From NCBI GenBank assembly GCA_024277955.1, contig JAJRUE010000063.1, positions 1 through 16,056 on the forward strand: a stretch of 16,056 nucleotides of DNA, in the 5' to 3' direction. Position numbers and translations under genes: made by a program. The notes below the pieces were generated by a model, which was not told the DNA's origin, searched no databases, and saw only the letters and a program-made list of their open reading frames with translations. The stretch is from Alphaproteobacteria bacterium (GTDB lineage Bacteria > Pseudomonadota > Alphaproteobacteria > Rhodobacterales > Rhodobacteraceae). Positions 1-6,862 of this stretch are shown piece by piece; within the stretch, counting starts at the first letter, position 1; each line of letters opens with the position of its first letter.

Positions 1-166
1 CCAGCGCGGCACGCCCGAACAGGCCCAGCACCAGTCCGTTCAGCTGATAGAACACGATCGCCGGGCCGCGTTTCGCCGGCGTCCAGCCAAGATCGGCGTA
101 GAACCTTGCCGAACGCTTCAGATCGTCAACGCCAAGAGTTATCATGGTAACACGTTGGGGGTTCAT
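1..166 (-). CDS. VOC (glyoxalase/bleomycin-resistance fold) family protein, partial
   Basis: Only the N-terminal 55 or so residues are in the window; the gene runs off the left edge. The start reads MNPQRVTMITLGVDDLKRSA and continues with RFYADLGW. The pattern of a short beta strand, then 'DDLxRSxxFYxDLGW', is typical of the first beta-alpha-beta unit of the vicinal oxygen chelate superfamily. An ATG at 166 was chosen because an AGGAA-type ribosome site lies just upstream; a second in-frame ATG at 145 is possible. The gene begins 10 bp after the recF stop on the same strand, so it is probably co-transcribed with recF. The metal ligands and the substrate cannot be judged from this fragment, so the role (lyase, dioxygenase or binding protein) is unknown. 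Confidence 0.8.
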   Translation of the reverse strand, partial: MNPQRVTMITLGVDDLKRSARFYADLGWTPAKRGPAIVFYQLNGLVLGLFGRAAL

Positions 167-176
167 GGAAATTTTC

Positions 177-1283
177 CTATTCCTGGCGGACGACCGAACC
201 CCCCGCATCTTCTGTCACCTCGACAAACTGCGCGCGATGGTCCAGCGCGTCAAACAGTTCGCGCCCGGTGCCGGTCAGAAAGGCCTGCGCCCCCAGCGCG
301 CAGATCTCGTCATAGAGCGCAGCGCGGCGGTCGGCGTCCAGATGCGCGGCGACCTCGTCCAGCAGCAGGATCGGCGGCGCGCCAAAGTCCTGGGCCAGGG
401 CGCGGGCATTGGCCAGGATCAGCGAAATCAGCAGCGCCTTCTGTTCGCCGGTGGAACATTGGCGCGCCGCCACCCCCTTGGCGCTGAAAACCGCCGCCAG
501 ATCGGCGCGGTGCGGGCCAACCAGGGTGCGCCCGGCGGCCATGTCGCGGCGGCGCCCCTCGGCGAGCGCGGCGGCCAGATCGTCGTCGGTCTGCGGCGCG
601 GGGGCGTCGTCGGGGCCGGTCAGCGTCAGCCCCGCCGAAGGAAAGGCGGTGGCGGCACCGTCCTGCGCAGCCAGCACACGCTCAATGGCGGCGGCGCGGT
701 TGCGGATGATCCTGGCCCCGGCCCCCGCCATCTGCGCTTCGAGTGCGCCATACCACGTCGCATCGCCAACCTGATCCTTCAGCAGGCGGTTGCGCTCGCG
801 CATCGCCTTTTCATAGGCCAGCACCGCTTCCCCATGCGCCGGCTCGAAGCTGAGCGTCATCCGGTCCAGAAACCGCCGCCGCCCCTCGGCCCCCTCAAGC
901 CACAGCCGGTCCATCGCCGGCACCAGCCACAGCATCCGCACGATCCGCCCCAGCGCCACCTGCGGCGCGGCCTTGCCGTCGATCCGGGTCTGGCGCGGTC
1001 CGGCATTTTCGGCGCGGGTTTCGACCTCGTGCACCTGGTGCAGGCTTTGCAGCGTCGCGGTGATCTTCCAACCCAGCGCCTCAGGCTTGCGGGTCAGCTC
1101 ATCGCTGCCGGCGCGGCGCAACCCGCGCCCCGGCGACAACAGCGATACCGCTTCCAGCAGGTTGGTCTTGCCGGCGCCATTGGGGCCGAAAATCGCCACC
1201 GGACGGCCATCGAGGCTAAGCGATGCGCGCAGATGAGACCTGAAATGCGAAAGGCCCAGTTCCCTGACGGCAAGGCCGGTCAT
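177..1283 (-). CDS. recF: DNA replication and repair protein RecF
   Basis: RecF is an SMC-like ATPase that helps load RecA at single-strand gaps, working with RecO and RecR. The 368-residue protein has a Walker A loop GPNGAGKT at residues 33-40, an ABC-type signature region CSTGEQKALL from residue 276, and a Walker B ILLLDEVAAHLD at about 305-316. The opening 'LxxFRSH' strand and the length (usual family size about 360-380) fit RecF. It lies 68 bp downstream of dnaN on the same strand, the classic dnaA-dnaN-recF order, and probably shares the dnaN transcript. The start ATG at 1283 follows a purine-rich AGAAGAAGAG stretch that can serve as ribosome site. Confidence 0.97.
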   Translation of the reverse strand: MTGLAVRELGLSHFRSHLRASLSLDGRPVAIFGPNGAGKTNLLEAVSLLSPGRGLRRAGSDELTRKPEALGWKITATLQSLHQVHEVETRAENAGPRQTRIDGKAAPQVALGRIVRMLWLVPAMDRLWLEGAEGRRRFLDRMTLSFEPAHGEAVLAYEKAMRERNRLLKDQVGDATWYGALEAQMAGAGARIIRNRAAAIERVLAAQDGAATAFPSAGLTLTGPDDAPAPQTDDDLAAALAEGRRRDMAAGRTLVGPHRADLAAVFSAKGVAARQCSTGEQKALLISLILANARALAQDFGAPPILLLDEVAAHLDADRRAALYDEICALGAQAFLTGTGRELFDALDHRAQFVEVTEDAGGSVVRQE

Positions 1284-1304
1284 TCAACGGCTCTTCTTCT
1301 TTTC

Positions 1305-1325
1305 GAAAATATCCCCGCCGGAGGC
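1305..1325 (-). repeat. Rhodobacterales-type intergenic element GCCTCCGGCGGGGATATTT
   Basis: Read on the minus strand, the dnaN-recF spacer contains GCCTCCGGCGGGGATATTTTC followed by a purine-rich run that leads into recF. From memory this string and close variants recur downstream of many genes in Rhodobacterales genomes; only one copy lies in this window. The core CCTCCGGCGG is a near-palindrome followed by an AT-rich step. Its function (terminator, mRNA end or protein site) is not known to me. Confidence 0.5.
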
Positions 1326-1351
1326 ATGAAATCTTTTCGGACCACGCCCGC

Positions 1352-2470
1352 TCACACGCGCATCGGCATGACGACGTAGACCGCGCTTTCGTCATTGCCT
1401 TCCCGCATCAGGGTCGGATCGCCCGACGAATTGAACAGGAACACCGCGTTTTCGCGGTCCACCTGGCCGGCGATTTCCAGCAGGTATTTCGCGTTGAAGC
1501 CGATTTCCAGCGGCTCATCGCCATAGGCCACGCCCAGTTCCTCCTCGGCGGCGCCGCTGTCGGGCGAGTTCACCGACAGGATCAGCCGGTCTTCGTCCAG
1601 CGACAGTTTCACCGCCCGCGAGCGTTCGGACGACACCGTCGCCACCCGGTCCACGGCGCGGGCAAATTCGGCGGCGTCCACCTCCATCTTGCGGGTGTTG
1701 CCCTGCGGAATGACGCGGGTGTAGTCGGGGAACGTGCCGTCGATCACCTTCGAGGTCAGGGTTATGCCCGGCGTCGCGAACCGCACCTTGGTTTCCGAAA
1801 CCGACACCGCGATCACCCCGTCGTCGTCATCCAGCAGTTTGCGCAGCTCGGCCACGGTCTTGCGCGGCACGATCACCCCGGCCATGCCTTCGGCGCCCTC
1901 GGGCAGGGGCGCGTCGATGCGCGCCAGCCGGTGGCCGTCGGTGGCGACGCAGCGCAGCACCTGGCCATCGGCGCCGGTGGCGACATGCATGTAGACACCG
2001 TTCAGGTAATACCTTGTTTCTTCGGTGGAAATCGCGAACTTCGATTTGTCGAACAGGCGGCGAAGAACCGGCGCGGGGGCGGAAAAATTGGTGTCGTATT
2101 CCGAACTGGCCATGATCGGAAAATCTTCCTTGGGCAGCGTCGCCAGCGAAAAGTTCGACCGCCCCGCTTCCACCGTCAGACGCCCCGAGGCGCCGTCATC
2201 GGTCAGCGTCACCAGCGCGCCATCGGGCAGCTTGCGCACGATCTCGTGCAGCATCACCGCCGACACCGTGGTGGCGCCGGCCCGTTCGACCTGGGCGGGG
2301 GCGCGATCGACGACCTCGATGTCCAGGTCGGTGGCGCGGAAATGAACTTCGTCGCCCTCGGCCTCGATCAGCACGTTGGCCAGGATCGGGATGGTGTTCC
2401 GGCGCTCGACAACCGATTGCGCCTGGGCCAGCGCCTTGAGCAAATCGCCGCGTTCGATACTGATCTTCAT
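1352..2470 (-). CDS. dnaN: DNA polymerase III beta subunit (sliding clamp)
   Basis: DnaN forms the ring-shaped dimer that holds the replicative polymerase on DNA and docks many repair factors. The 372-residue protein starts MKISIERGDLLKALAQAQSV and ends with YVVMPMRV, both hallmarks of beta clamps; three successive clamp folds of roughly 120 residues account for the whole length. The start at 2470 is preferred over an in-frame ATG at 2485, because the AGGAG ribosome site lies between the two and the first residues of the longer form (MQEWD) are not part of the family. It follows dnaA by 127 bp, a spacer that carries a plausible promoter and a tandem 11-bp repeat, so separate expression from dnaA is possible. 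Confidence 0.98.
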   Translation of the reverse strand: MKISIERGDLLKALAQAQSVVERRNTIPILANVLIEAEGDEVHFRATDLDIEVVDRAPAQVERAGATTVSAVMLHEIVRKLPDGALVTLTDDGASGRLTVEAGRSNFSLATLPKEDFPIMASSEYDTNFSAPAPVLRRLFDKSKFAISTEETRYYLNGVYMHVATGADGQVLRCVATDGHRLARIDAPLPEGAEGMAGVIVPRKTVAELRKLLDDDDGVIAVSVSETKVRFATPGITLTSKVIDGTFPDYTRVIPQGNTRKMEVDAAEFARAVDRVATVSSERSRAVKLSLDEDRLILSVNSPDSGAAEEELGVAYGDEPLEIGFNAKYLLEIAGQVDRENAVFLFNSSGDPTLMREGNDESAVYVVMPMRV

Positions 2471-2476
2471 GTCCCA

Positions 2477-2481
2477 CTCCT
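2477..2481 (-). promoter_or_regulatory. dnaN ribosome binding site
   Basis: AGGAG on the minus strand, 6 nt before the ATG at 2470. It lies downstream of the alternative ATG at 2485 and so decides the start. Confidence 0.75.
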
Positions 2482-2503
2482 GCATGTGCCGGGCATGTGC
2501 CGG
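2482..2503 (-). repeat. Tandem 11-bp duplication in the dnaN leader
   Basis: GCATGTGCCGG occurs twice with no gap (2482-2492 and 2493-2503, plus-strand reading). It lies immediately upstream of the dnaN ribosome site and downstream of the candidate -10, so it would be in the 5' untranslated region of the dnaN mRNA. Confidence 0.9.
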
Positions 2504-2510
2504 GGCGGCG

Positions 2511-2538
2511 AATGTAGCCCATTCACCGCCCGGCTCAA
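2511..2538 (-). promoter_or_regulatory. Candidate sigma70-type promoter for dnaN
   Basis: On the minus strand a TTGAGC -35 box (2538-2533) and a TACATT -10 box (2516-2511) are separated by 16 bp. It is placed in the dnaA-dnaN spacer about 40 bp before the dnaN start. This is a pattern match only. Confidence 0.4.
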
Positions 2539-2597
2539 TGATTTTCTTGGAATTTCCGCCGATCGTGGCGGGGCGTCAACCCGATTGCCGCAAAGGA

Positions 2598-3971
2598 TCA
2601 GCCTTCGAGGGCGCGGCGCAACAGTTCGATATCCTCGGCGATCTGCGAATCTTCGGCGCGCAGCTCTTCGATCCGGCGCACCCCGTGCATCACCGTGGTA
2701 TGATCGCGCCCGCCAAAGCGGCGGCCGATTTCCGGCAAGCTCCGGGTGGTCAGCTGCTTGGCCAGATACATCGCCACCTGGCGCGGCCGGGCAATCATGC
2801 GCACCCTTTTGGGGCCGATGATGTCGGAAAGGCGGATGTTGTAGTGCTCGGACACCTTGCGCTGGATTTCCTCGACCGTGACCTTGCGATCCGAGGCGCG
2901 CAGGATATCGGCCAGGCAGTCCTGGGTCAGGTCCAGCGTGATCTCGCGCCCGACCAGCGACGCAAAGGCGAAAAGCCGCATCAGCGCCCCTTCCAGCACC
3001 CGCACGTTGGTAGAGATGCGGTGGGCGAGGAATTCCAGTACCCCGTCATCCAGCACCAGGCCGGGGAACTGTTCGCGGAACTGTTCGACCTTCTGTTGCA
3101 GGATACCCAGGCGCAGTTCGTAATCGGTCGGATGCAGGTCGACCACCAGGCCGCATTGCAGGCGCGACTTGATGCGTTCTTCCAGCTTGATTTCGGCGGG
3201 CGAACGGTCGGCGGAAATGATGATCTGCTTGTTCTGGTCCACCAGCACGTTGAACGTGTGGAAGAATTCTTCCTGGGTGCTGTCCTTGCCGGAAATGAAC
3301 TGAACATCGTCCACCATCAGCACATCGACCGACCGGAACAGCTGCTTGAAGTCCATCATCTGCTTGTCGCGAAGCGCCTGGATGAAGCGGTACATGAACT
3401 GTTCCGCCGACAGGTAAACGACGCGCAGGTCCGGGCTGTGTTTTTGTAGTTCCCAGGCGATGGCGTGCATCAGGTGGGTCTTGCCCAGACCGACGCCGCC
3501 ATGCAGGAACAACGGGTTGAACGACACCGGGCCGCCCTCGGCCACCCGGCGGGCGGCGGCGTGGGCCAGCGCGTTCGGCTTGCCGACCACGAAACTGTCA
3601 AAGGTAAAGCGCGCATCCAGCGGCGCCCCCGGAAGATCGCCGGTATTGCCGGCTTTTGCACTGGCGGCGGCCTTGGGACGCGCCGCGCCGGTCGCCCCGG
3701 CTGCAGCCCGTTGCGGCGCGGCGCCGGCGGTGCGCGAGATGTCAAAGGCCACCCGGTCGACCTGGGCGCCGGCCCGGTTCAGCTGGTGCAGGATCTGGTC
3801 GCCAAAGTTGCGCGACACCCAGTTCCCCATGAAATTCGTCGGCACGATGAAGGTCGCGACCCCGTTCTTGAGGTCGGAAAACTCGAGCGGTTCTATCCAG
3901 GTCTTGTAGTTGTTGGCTCCGATGGTCTTTTGCAATTCATCCTGCACTTGTCCCCAGGTGTCTTCTGTCAT
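2598..3971 (-). CDS. dnaA: Chromosomal replication initiator protein DnaA
   Basis: DnaA is the AAA+ ATPase that binds DnaA boxes at the origin and opens the duplex. The 457 residues show the four-domain plan: N-terminal domain I (about 1-75, WGQVQDELQKTIG and YKTWIEPLE), a low-complexity Ala-rich linker (about 80-115), the AAA+ core with Walker A GGVGLGKT (158-165), Walker B LMVDD (218-222), sensor 1 IISADR (251-256), the arginine-finger region SRLQCG (269-274) and sensor 2 RVLEGAL (324-330), then the DNA-binding domain with the signature GGRDHTTVMHG (420-430). The ATG at 3971 matches the family start, although the ribosome site before it is weak. A rhodanese gene ends 24 bp upstream on the same strand. 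Confidence 0.98.
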   Translation of the reverse strand: MTEDTWGQVQDELQKTIGANNYKTWIEPLEFSDLKNGVATFIVPTNFMGNWVSRNFGDQILHQLNRAGAQVDRVAFDISRTAGAAPQRAAAGATGAARPKAAASAKAGNTGDLPGAPLDARFTFDSFVVGKPNALAHAAARRVAEGGPVSFNPLFLHGGVGLGKTHLMHAIAWELQKHSPDLRVVYLSAEQFMYRFIQALRDKQMMDFKQLFRSVDVLMVDDVQFISGKDSTQEEFFHTFNVLVDQNKQIIISADRSPAEIKLEERIKSRLQCGLVVDLHPTDYELRLGILQQKVEQFREQFPGLVLDDGVLEFLAHRISTNVRVLEGALMRLFAFASLVGREITLDLTQDCLADILRASDRKVTVEEIQRKVSEHYNIRLSDIIGPKRVRMIARPRQVAMYLAKQLTTRSLPEIGRRFGGRDHTTVMHGVRRIEELRAEDSQIAEDIELLRRALEG

Positions 3972-3995
3972 TTTTTTCGACCCAACGTTTGTTTT

Positions 3996-4445
3996 CTAGG
4001 ACTGACGCCACGCCAGCCCGTGGAACTTCCAGCCGTTGCGAAAGCCCCTGTGCCCATCCGGATTCATGTCACCTTCGAACCCGCCTGCCACGTTGTAACA
4101 GTCGGCCCGTCCGCCGGTTTCGGCAAGCCGGGCAGCAACCGCCCCCGCGGCATGCAGGGAACGCACCCCGGACCGGCACAGGAATAACAACTTGCCCGGG
4201 GCCTCATCCCCGAGCACATCCATGAGCTGGTCCACAAAACGCGGGTTGACGGACATCCCCGGAAAGGTGGCCCATTCGACGCAAATCAGCGAATGGCCAA
4301 TTTCCGAGAGGTCAGGAACGCCGACAAAATTCCATTCTGCCTGTGTCCTGACATCGATCAGACGGGCGTTTTTTTCCGTTTCCAGTATGGTCCATGCAGC
4401 CGGCGGCAGTACTTCACCAATGCCCGGAACGTTGCCCGTGCTCAT
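3996..4445 (-). CDS. Rhodanese-like domain protein (single-domain sulfurtransferase)
   Basis: The 149-residue protein is one rhodanese domain. An N-terminal structural motif DVRTQAEW sits at residues 31-38 and the active-site loop CRSGVRS at 90-96, where Cys90 would carry the persulfide; the six-residue loop length matches sulfur (rather than phosphate) chemistry in this fold. The sulfur donor and acceptor are unknown. The start at 4445 is preferred to an ATG at 4490, because a GGGGGAC ribosome site lies just before it and the upstream residues (MLACRCDSHRLGG) look non-native. It is 24 bp upstream of dnaA on the same strand, so a transcript starting before it could also supply dnaA. No signal peptide or membrane segment is evident, so it is probably cytoplasmic. 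Confidence 0.9.
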   Translation of the reverse strand: MSTGNVPGIGEVLPPAAWTILETEKNARLIDVRTQAEWNFVGVPDLSEIGHSLICVEWATFPGMSVNPRFVDQLMDVLGDEAPGKLLFLCRSGVRSLHAAGAVAARLAETGGRADCYNVAGGFEGDMNPDGHRGFRNGWKFHGLAWRQS

Positions 4446-4607
4446 CAATTGTCCCCCAAGACGATGTGAATCGCACCGGCAAGCTAGCAATGTGAAATGG
4501 GGCCGCGCAACTGATCTTCACGCTTGACTCAAATCTTTGTCACCGCGAATCTTCCAAGCGCTTTGAATCGTGTTTTTTAGCCCACAGGTTGAAAAAATCC
4601 GTTAACG
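4446..4607. other. Intergenic region upstream of the rhodanese-dnaA unit with degenerate DnaA-box-like sites
   Basis: This AT-richer 162-bp spacer should hold the promoter for rhodanese-dnaA, but I could not pick a convincing -35/-10 pair on the minus strand. ATGTGAA occurs twice, 26 bp apart (4464-4470 and 4490-4496). Read on the minus strand, the copy at 4473-4465 is CGATTCACA, matching the DnaA-box consensus TTATNCACA at 7 of 9 positions, including ATNCACA. TAGCCCACA at 4578-4586 is a weaker match. No perfect DnaA box is present, so this is not called an origin. Confidence 0.35.
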
Positions 4608-4633
4608 AAAAAAGCGCGCCCAAGGCGCGCTTT
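4608..4633 (-). terminator. Intrinsic terminator of rpsT
   Basis: AAAGCGCGCC and GGCGCGCTTT form a perfect 10-bp stem around a 3-nt loop, followed on the minus strand by a run of six T. It begins 27 bp after the rpsT stop. It is the clearest intrinsic terminator in the window and separates rpsT transcription from the rhodanese-dnaA unit. Confidence 0.9.
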
Positions 4634-4659
4634 CTTGTACTTTTCGAACCCTGAAAGGG

Positions 4660-4923
4660 TCAGCCGATCGCCTTGACCCGCGAGGCCAGGCGCGACATTT
4701 TCCGCGCGGCGGTCTTTTTGTGAAAGACGCCCTTGGTCACACCGCGCATCAGTTCCGGCTGGGCCTGACGCAGCGCCGTGGCAGCGGCATCCTTGTCACC
4801 CGACGCAATCGCTTCTTCGACCTTGCGCAGGAAGGTGCGGATGCGCGACCGGCGCGCCTTGTTGATCTGGAAGCGGCGCTCGTTCTGGCGCGCGCGTTTC
4901 TTGGACTGAGGCGAATTTGCCAT
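4660..4923 (-). CDS. rpsT: 30S ribosomal protein S20
   Basis: S20 binds 16S rRNA in the body of the small subunit and helps early assembly. The 87-residue, Lys/Arg-rich protein begins MANSPQSKKRARQNERRFQI and carries the typical helical middle and a C-terminal 'FHKKTAARKMSRLASRV' segment. Length and sequence match the family across its whole span. It is monocistronic by layout: a promoter pair lies about 45 bp upstream (4968-4996) and a strong terminator just downstream (4608-4633). A GGGAACGA stretch before the ATG can act as ribosome site. Confidence 0.98.
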   Translation of the reverse strand: MANSPQSKKRARQNERRFQINKARRSRIRTFLRKVEEAIASGDKDAAATALRQAQPELMRGVTKGVFHKKTAARKMSRLASRVKAIG

Positions 4924-4967
4924 GCTTGTCGTTCCCGCTTTTGGGCTGGAGTGAATCTCGAAGCGCG

Positions 4968-4996
4968 CTTCTAGGCCGACACCGCGCCCGAGTCAA
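4968..4996 (-). promoter_or_regulatory. Candidate sigma70-type promoter of rpsT
   Basis: On the minus strand TTGACT (4996-4991) and TAGAAG (4973-4968) are spaced by exactly 17 bp, placing a start near 4961 and a leader of about 38 nt. The -10 overlaps a perfect 12-bp palindrome GAAGCGCGCTTC at 4960-4971. Confidence 0.65.
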
Positions 4997-5057
4997 CGCC
5001 CCCCGCGCAAGTTTTTGGCCCCAATTCGCCCCGGCGCGCGCCCTTGCGCCGGCCCCA

Positions 5058-5070
5058 GGGCGGATCGCCC
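5058..5070 (-). other. Short GC-rich hairpin after the enoyl-CoA hydratase gene
   Basis: GGGCG and CGCCC form a 5-bp stem around a 3-nt loop, about 11 bp downstream of the hydratase stop. There is no T run, so it is at best a weak terminator or an mRNA end-stabilising structure. Confidence 0.3.
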
Positions 5071-5081
5071 GGCGCCCGGCG

Positions 5082-5858
5082 TCATTTGTCGCGAAACTGC
5101 GCCTCGCGTTTTTCCAGGAAAGCCTGCATGCCTTCCTTCTGGTCGCAGGTGGCGAAAAGCGCGTGAAACACCCGGCGTTCGAACAGCAGGCCTTCGCGCA
5201 GGGTGGTTTCATAGGCGCGGTTCACCGCCTCTTTCACCGTCATCGTGGTGATCTGCGATTTCTCGGCGATCTTCTGGGCCGCGTGCATCGCTTCGTCCAT
5301 CAGCTTCTTGGCGGGCACCACCCGGCTCACCAGCCCGCTGCGTTCGGCTTCCTCGGCGTCCATGAAACGGCCCGTCAGGTGCATGTCCATGGATTTCGAC
5401 TTGCCCACGAACCGGGTCAGCCGCTGGGTGCCGCCGATCCCGGCAACAACGCCCAGGTTGATCTCCGGCTGGCCGAATTTCGCAGTATCGGCGGCGATGA
5501 TGAAATCGCACATCATCGCCAGTTCGCAGCCCCCGCCCAGCGCATAGCCCGCCACGGCGGCGATGATCGGCTTGCGCACCCGCATGATCGCATCGCCCTC
5601 GGCGGCGAAGAAATCGGTGGTGAACATCTCGACAAAGCTCTTTTCCGACATTTCCCTGATGTCGGCGCCGGCGGCGAACGCCTTTTCCGATCCGGTCAGA
5701 ACGATGCAGCGCACCTTGTCGTTCCTGTCGGCATCAGCCAGCGCGCTGACAAGCTCGCCCAACATTTCGGAATTCAGCGCATTGAGCGCATCGGGGCGGT
5801 TGAGACGGATGAGACAGACATCATCGGACACGTCCACGATGATCGTTTTATAGGCCAT
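5082..5858 (-). CDS. Enoyl-CoA hydratase (crotonase family)
   Basis: It probably hydrates trans-2-enoyl-CoA to 3-hydroxyacyl-CoA in fatty-acid beta-oxidation, in the cytoplasm. The 258-residue protein has the crotonase layout: the first oxyanion-hole segment AAGADI at 62-67, the second at GYALGGG (104-110), and two Glu residues, Glu112 in GGGCE and Glu132 in QPEI. They are 20 residues apart, like the catalytic pair Glu144/Glu164 of the rat mitochondrial enzyme. Retention of both acids supports a true hydratase over an isomerase or decarboxylase. The C-terminal segment (EGLLFERRVFHALFATCDQKEGMQAFLEKR) is the usual trimerisation helix region. The gene lies between mutM (63 bp upstream) and rpsT, all on the minus strand; it may be read with mutM. 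Confidence 0.93.
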   Translation of the reverse strand: MAYKTIIVDVSDDVCLIRLNRPDALNALNSEMLGELVSALADADRNDKVRCIVLTGSEKAFAAGADIREMSEKSFVEMFTTDFFAAEGDAIMRVRKPIIAAVAGYALGGGCELAMMCDFIIAADTAKFGQPEINLGVVAGIGGTQRLTRFVGKSKSMDMHLTGRFMDAEEAERSGLVSRVVPAKKLMDEAMHAAQKIAEKSQITTMTVKEAVNRAYETTLREGLLFERRVFHALFATCDQKEGMQAFLEKREAQFRDK

Positions 5859-5921
5859 GAAACGCTCTTTTGCAGTTGGCGGTCAGGCGGAACCCTTAGC
5901 AGTCCTGAGGGGCGGATCAAG

Positions 5922-6773
5922 CTATCTTTGGCATTGCGGACAATGGAAGGTCGATCGGCCCGACTGCGTGATTCGGGCAATTTTTCCTTGGCATTGCGGG
6001 GTTAGGCAGGGTTCTCCGGCACGGTCGTAGACCCGGAAGTTGTGTTGAAAATATCCCAGTTCGCCACTCGTTTGCCGATGGTCGCGCAGGCTTGATCCGC
6101 CGGCTTCGATGGCTTCGCGCAGAACCTCGCGAATCGCGGGCACCAGGCGCGCAATGCGGGCGCGCGACAGCTGCCCGGCCTTGCGGCGCGGCGAAATCCC
6201 GGTGCGGTGCAGCACTTCGCACACATAGATATTGCCCAGCCCGGCCACGATGCGCTGATCCAGCAGCGCCGATTTCACCGGCGTTCTGCGCCCCTCGAAC
6301 GCGGCCGCCAGATGAGCTTCGCCGAACCGGTTCGACAGCGGTTCGGGGCCCAGTTTCGCCAGCAGGCGATGGCTGTCCAGCGCATCGGTCGCGCACAGGT
6401 CCATCGCCCCGAAGCGGCGGGCGTCGTTGAAGGCGATGCGTGCGCCGTTGTCCATGTGCAGCACCACGTGGTCGTGCCTCGCGCGCGCCGGGTGGTCGCG
6501 GTGGAAACTGCCCTGGACGTCGCCCGAAATCAGCACCCGCCCGGACATGCCCAGATGGATGATCAGGGTTTCGCCCGACGCCAGATCCACCAGGATATAC
6601 TTTGAGCGCCGGCGCAGCGCACGCACCCGCTGGCCCGCCAGCCGCGCCGCCATGTTTTCGGGAAACGGCCAGCGCAACCCGTCGCGGTTGACCTCGGCGC
6701 GCGCGATCGCGGCGCCTTGCATCACCGGCTGCAAGCCGCGGCGGACGGTTTCGACCTCTGGCAATTCCGGCAC
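5922..6773 (-). CDS. mutM: Formamidopyrimidine-DNA glycosylase (Fpg/MutM)
   Basis: MutM excises 8-oxoguanine and formamidopyrimidines and nicks the abasic site. The 283-residue protein starts at GTG (6773) and reads (fMet)-PELPEVETV; the catalytic proline must directly follow the initiator, so this start is required. An AAGGGG ribosome site 7 nt upstream agrees. Glu3, the conserved Lys58 in RRRSKYILVDL, the helix-two-turn-helix region (LDQRIVAGLGNIYVCEVLHR, 171-190) and the zinc finger Cys256, Cys261, Cys278, Cys281 are all present. The first finger pair is CxxxxC rather than CxxC, a variant I recall from other alphaproteobacterial MutM proteins. It is divergent from ubiE with 89 bp between the starts. 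Confidence 0.97.
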   Translation of the reverse strand: MPELPEVETVRRGLQPVMQGAAIARAEVNRDGLRWPFPENMAARLAGQRVRALRRRSKYILVDLASGETLIIHLGMSGRVLISGDVQGSFHRDHPARARHDHVVLHMDNGARIAFNDARRFGAMDLCATDALDSHRLLAKLGPEPLSNRFGEAHLAAAFEGRRTPVKSALLDQRIVAGLGNIYVCEVLHRTGISPRRKAGQLSRARIARLVPAIREVLREAIEAGGSSLRDHRQTSGELGYFQHNFRVYDRAGEPCLTPQCQGKIARITQSGRSTFHCPQCQR

Positions 6774-6780
6774 GTTTGTT

Positions 6781-6786
6781 CCCCTT
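6781..6786 (-). promoter_or_regulatory. mutM ribosome binding site (supports the GTG start)
   Basis: AAGGGG on the minus strand, 7 nt before GTG at 6773. It lies inside the longer reading frame that begins at ATG 6803, which argues against that start. Confidence 0.75.
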
Positions 6787-6802
6787 GTGCATCCGGGGCG
6801 CA

Positions 6803-6830
6803 TTGTAACGCCCCGCCCAAGCCATATAAG
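6803..6830 (+). promoter_or_regulatory. Candidate promoter of ubiE-ubiB
   Basis: TTGTAA (6803-6808) and TATAAG (6825-6830) with a 16-bp spacer, giving a leader of about 25 nt before the ubiE ATG. The -35 box lies in the loop of a perfect inverted repeat, GGGGCG (6795-6800) and CGCCCC (6809-6814), a possible operator. Confidence 0.5.
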
Positions 6831-6862
6831 AGGGATGAGTTTTCAACTTTCGGCAAGGCGCG

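Noticed and set aside
144..1379. 411-codon open frame on the plus strand opposite recF
   Set aside because: Shadow of recF; no recognisable motif, and RecF motifs on the other strand are complete.
2543..2580. Terminator of dnaA at the CCGCC/GGCGG inverted repeat after the stop
   Set aside because: The stem is only 5 bp with a 6-nt loop, and no T run follows on the minus strand.
4446..5081. Chromosomal origin (oriC) near dnaA
   Set aside because: No perfect TTATCCACA box, no box cluster and no distinct AT-rich unwinding tract are visible here or in the other spacers; only degenerate matches. Genome-wide GC skew would be needed.
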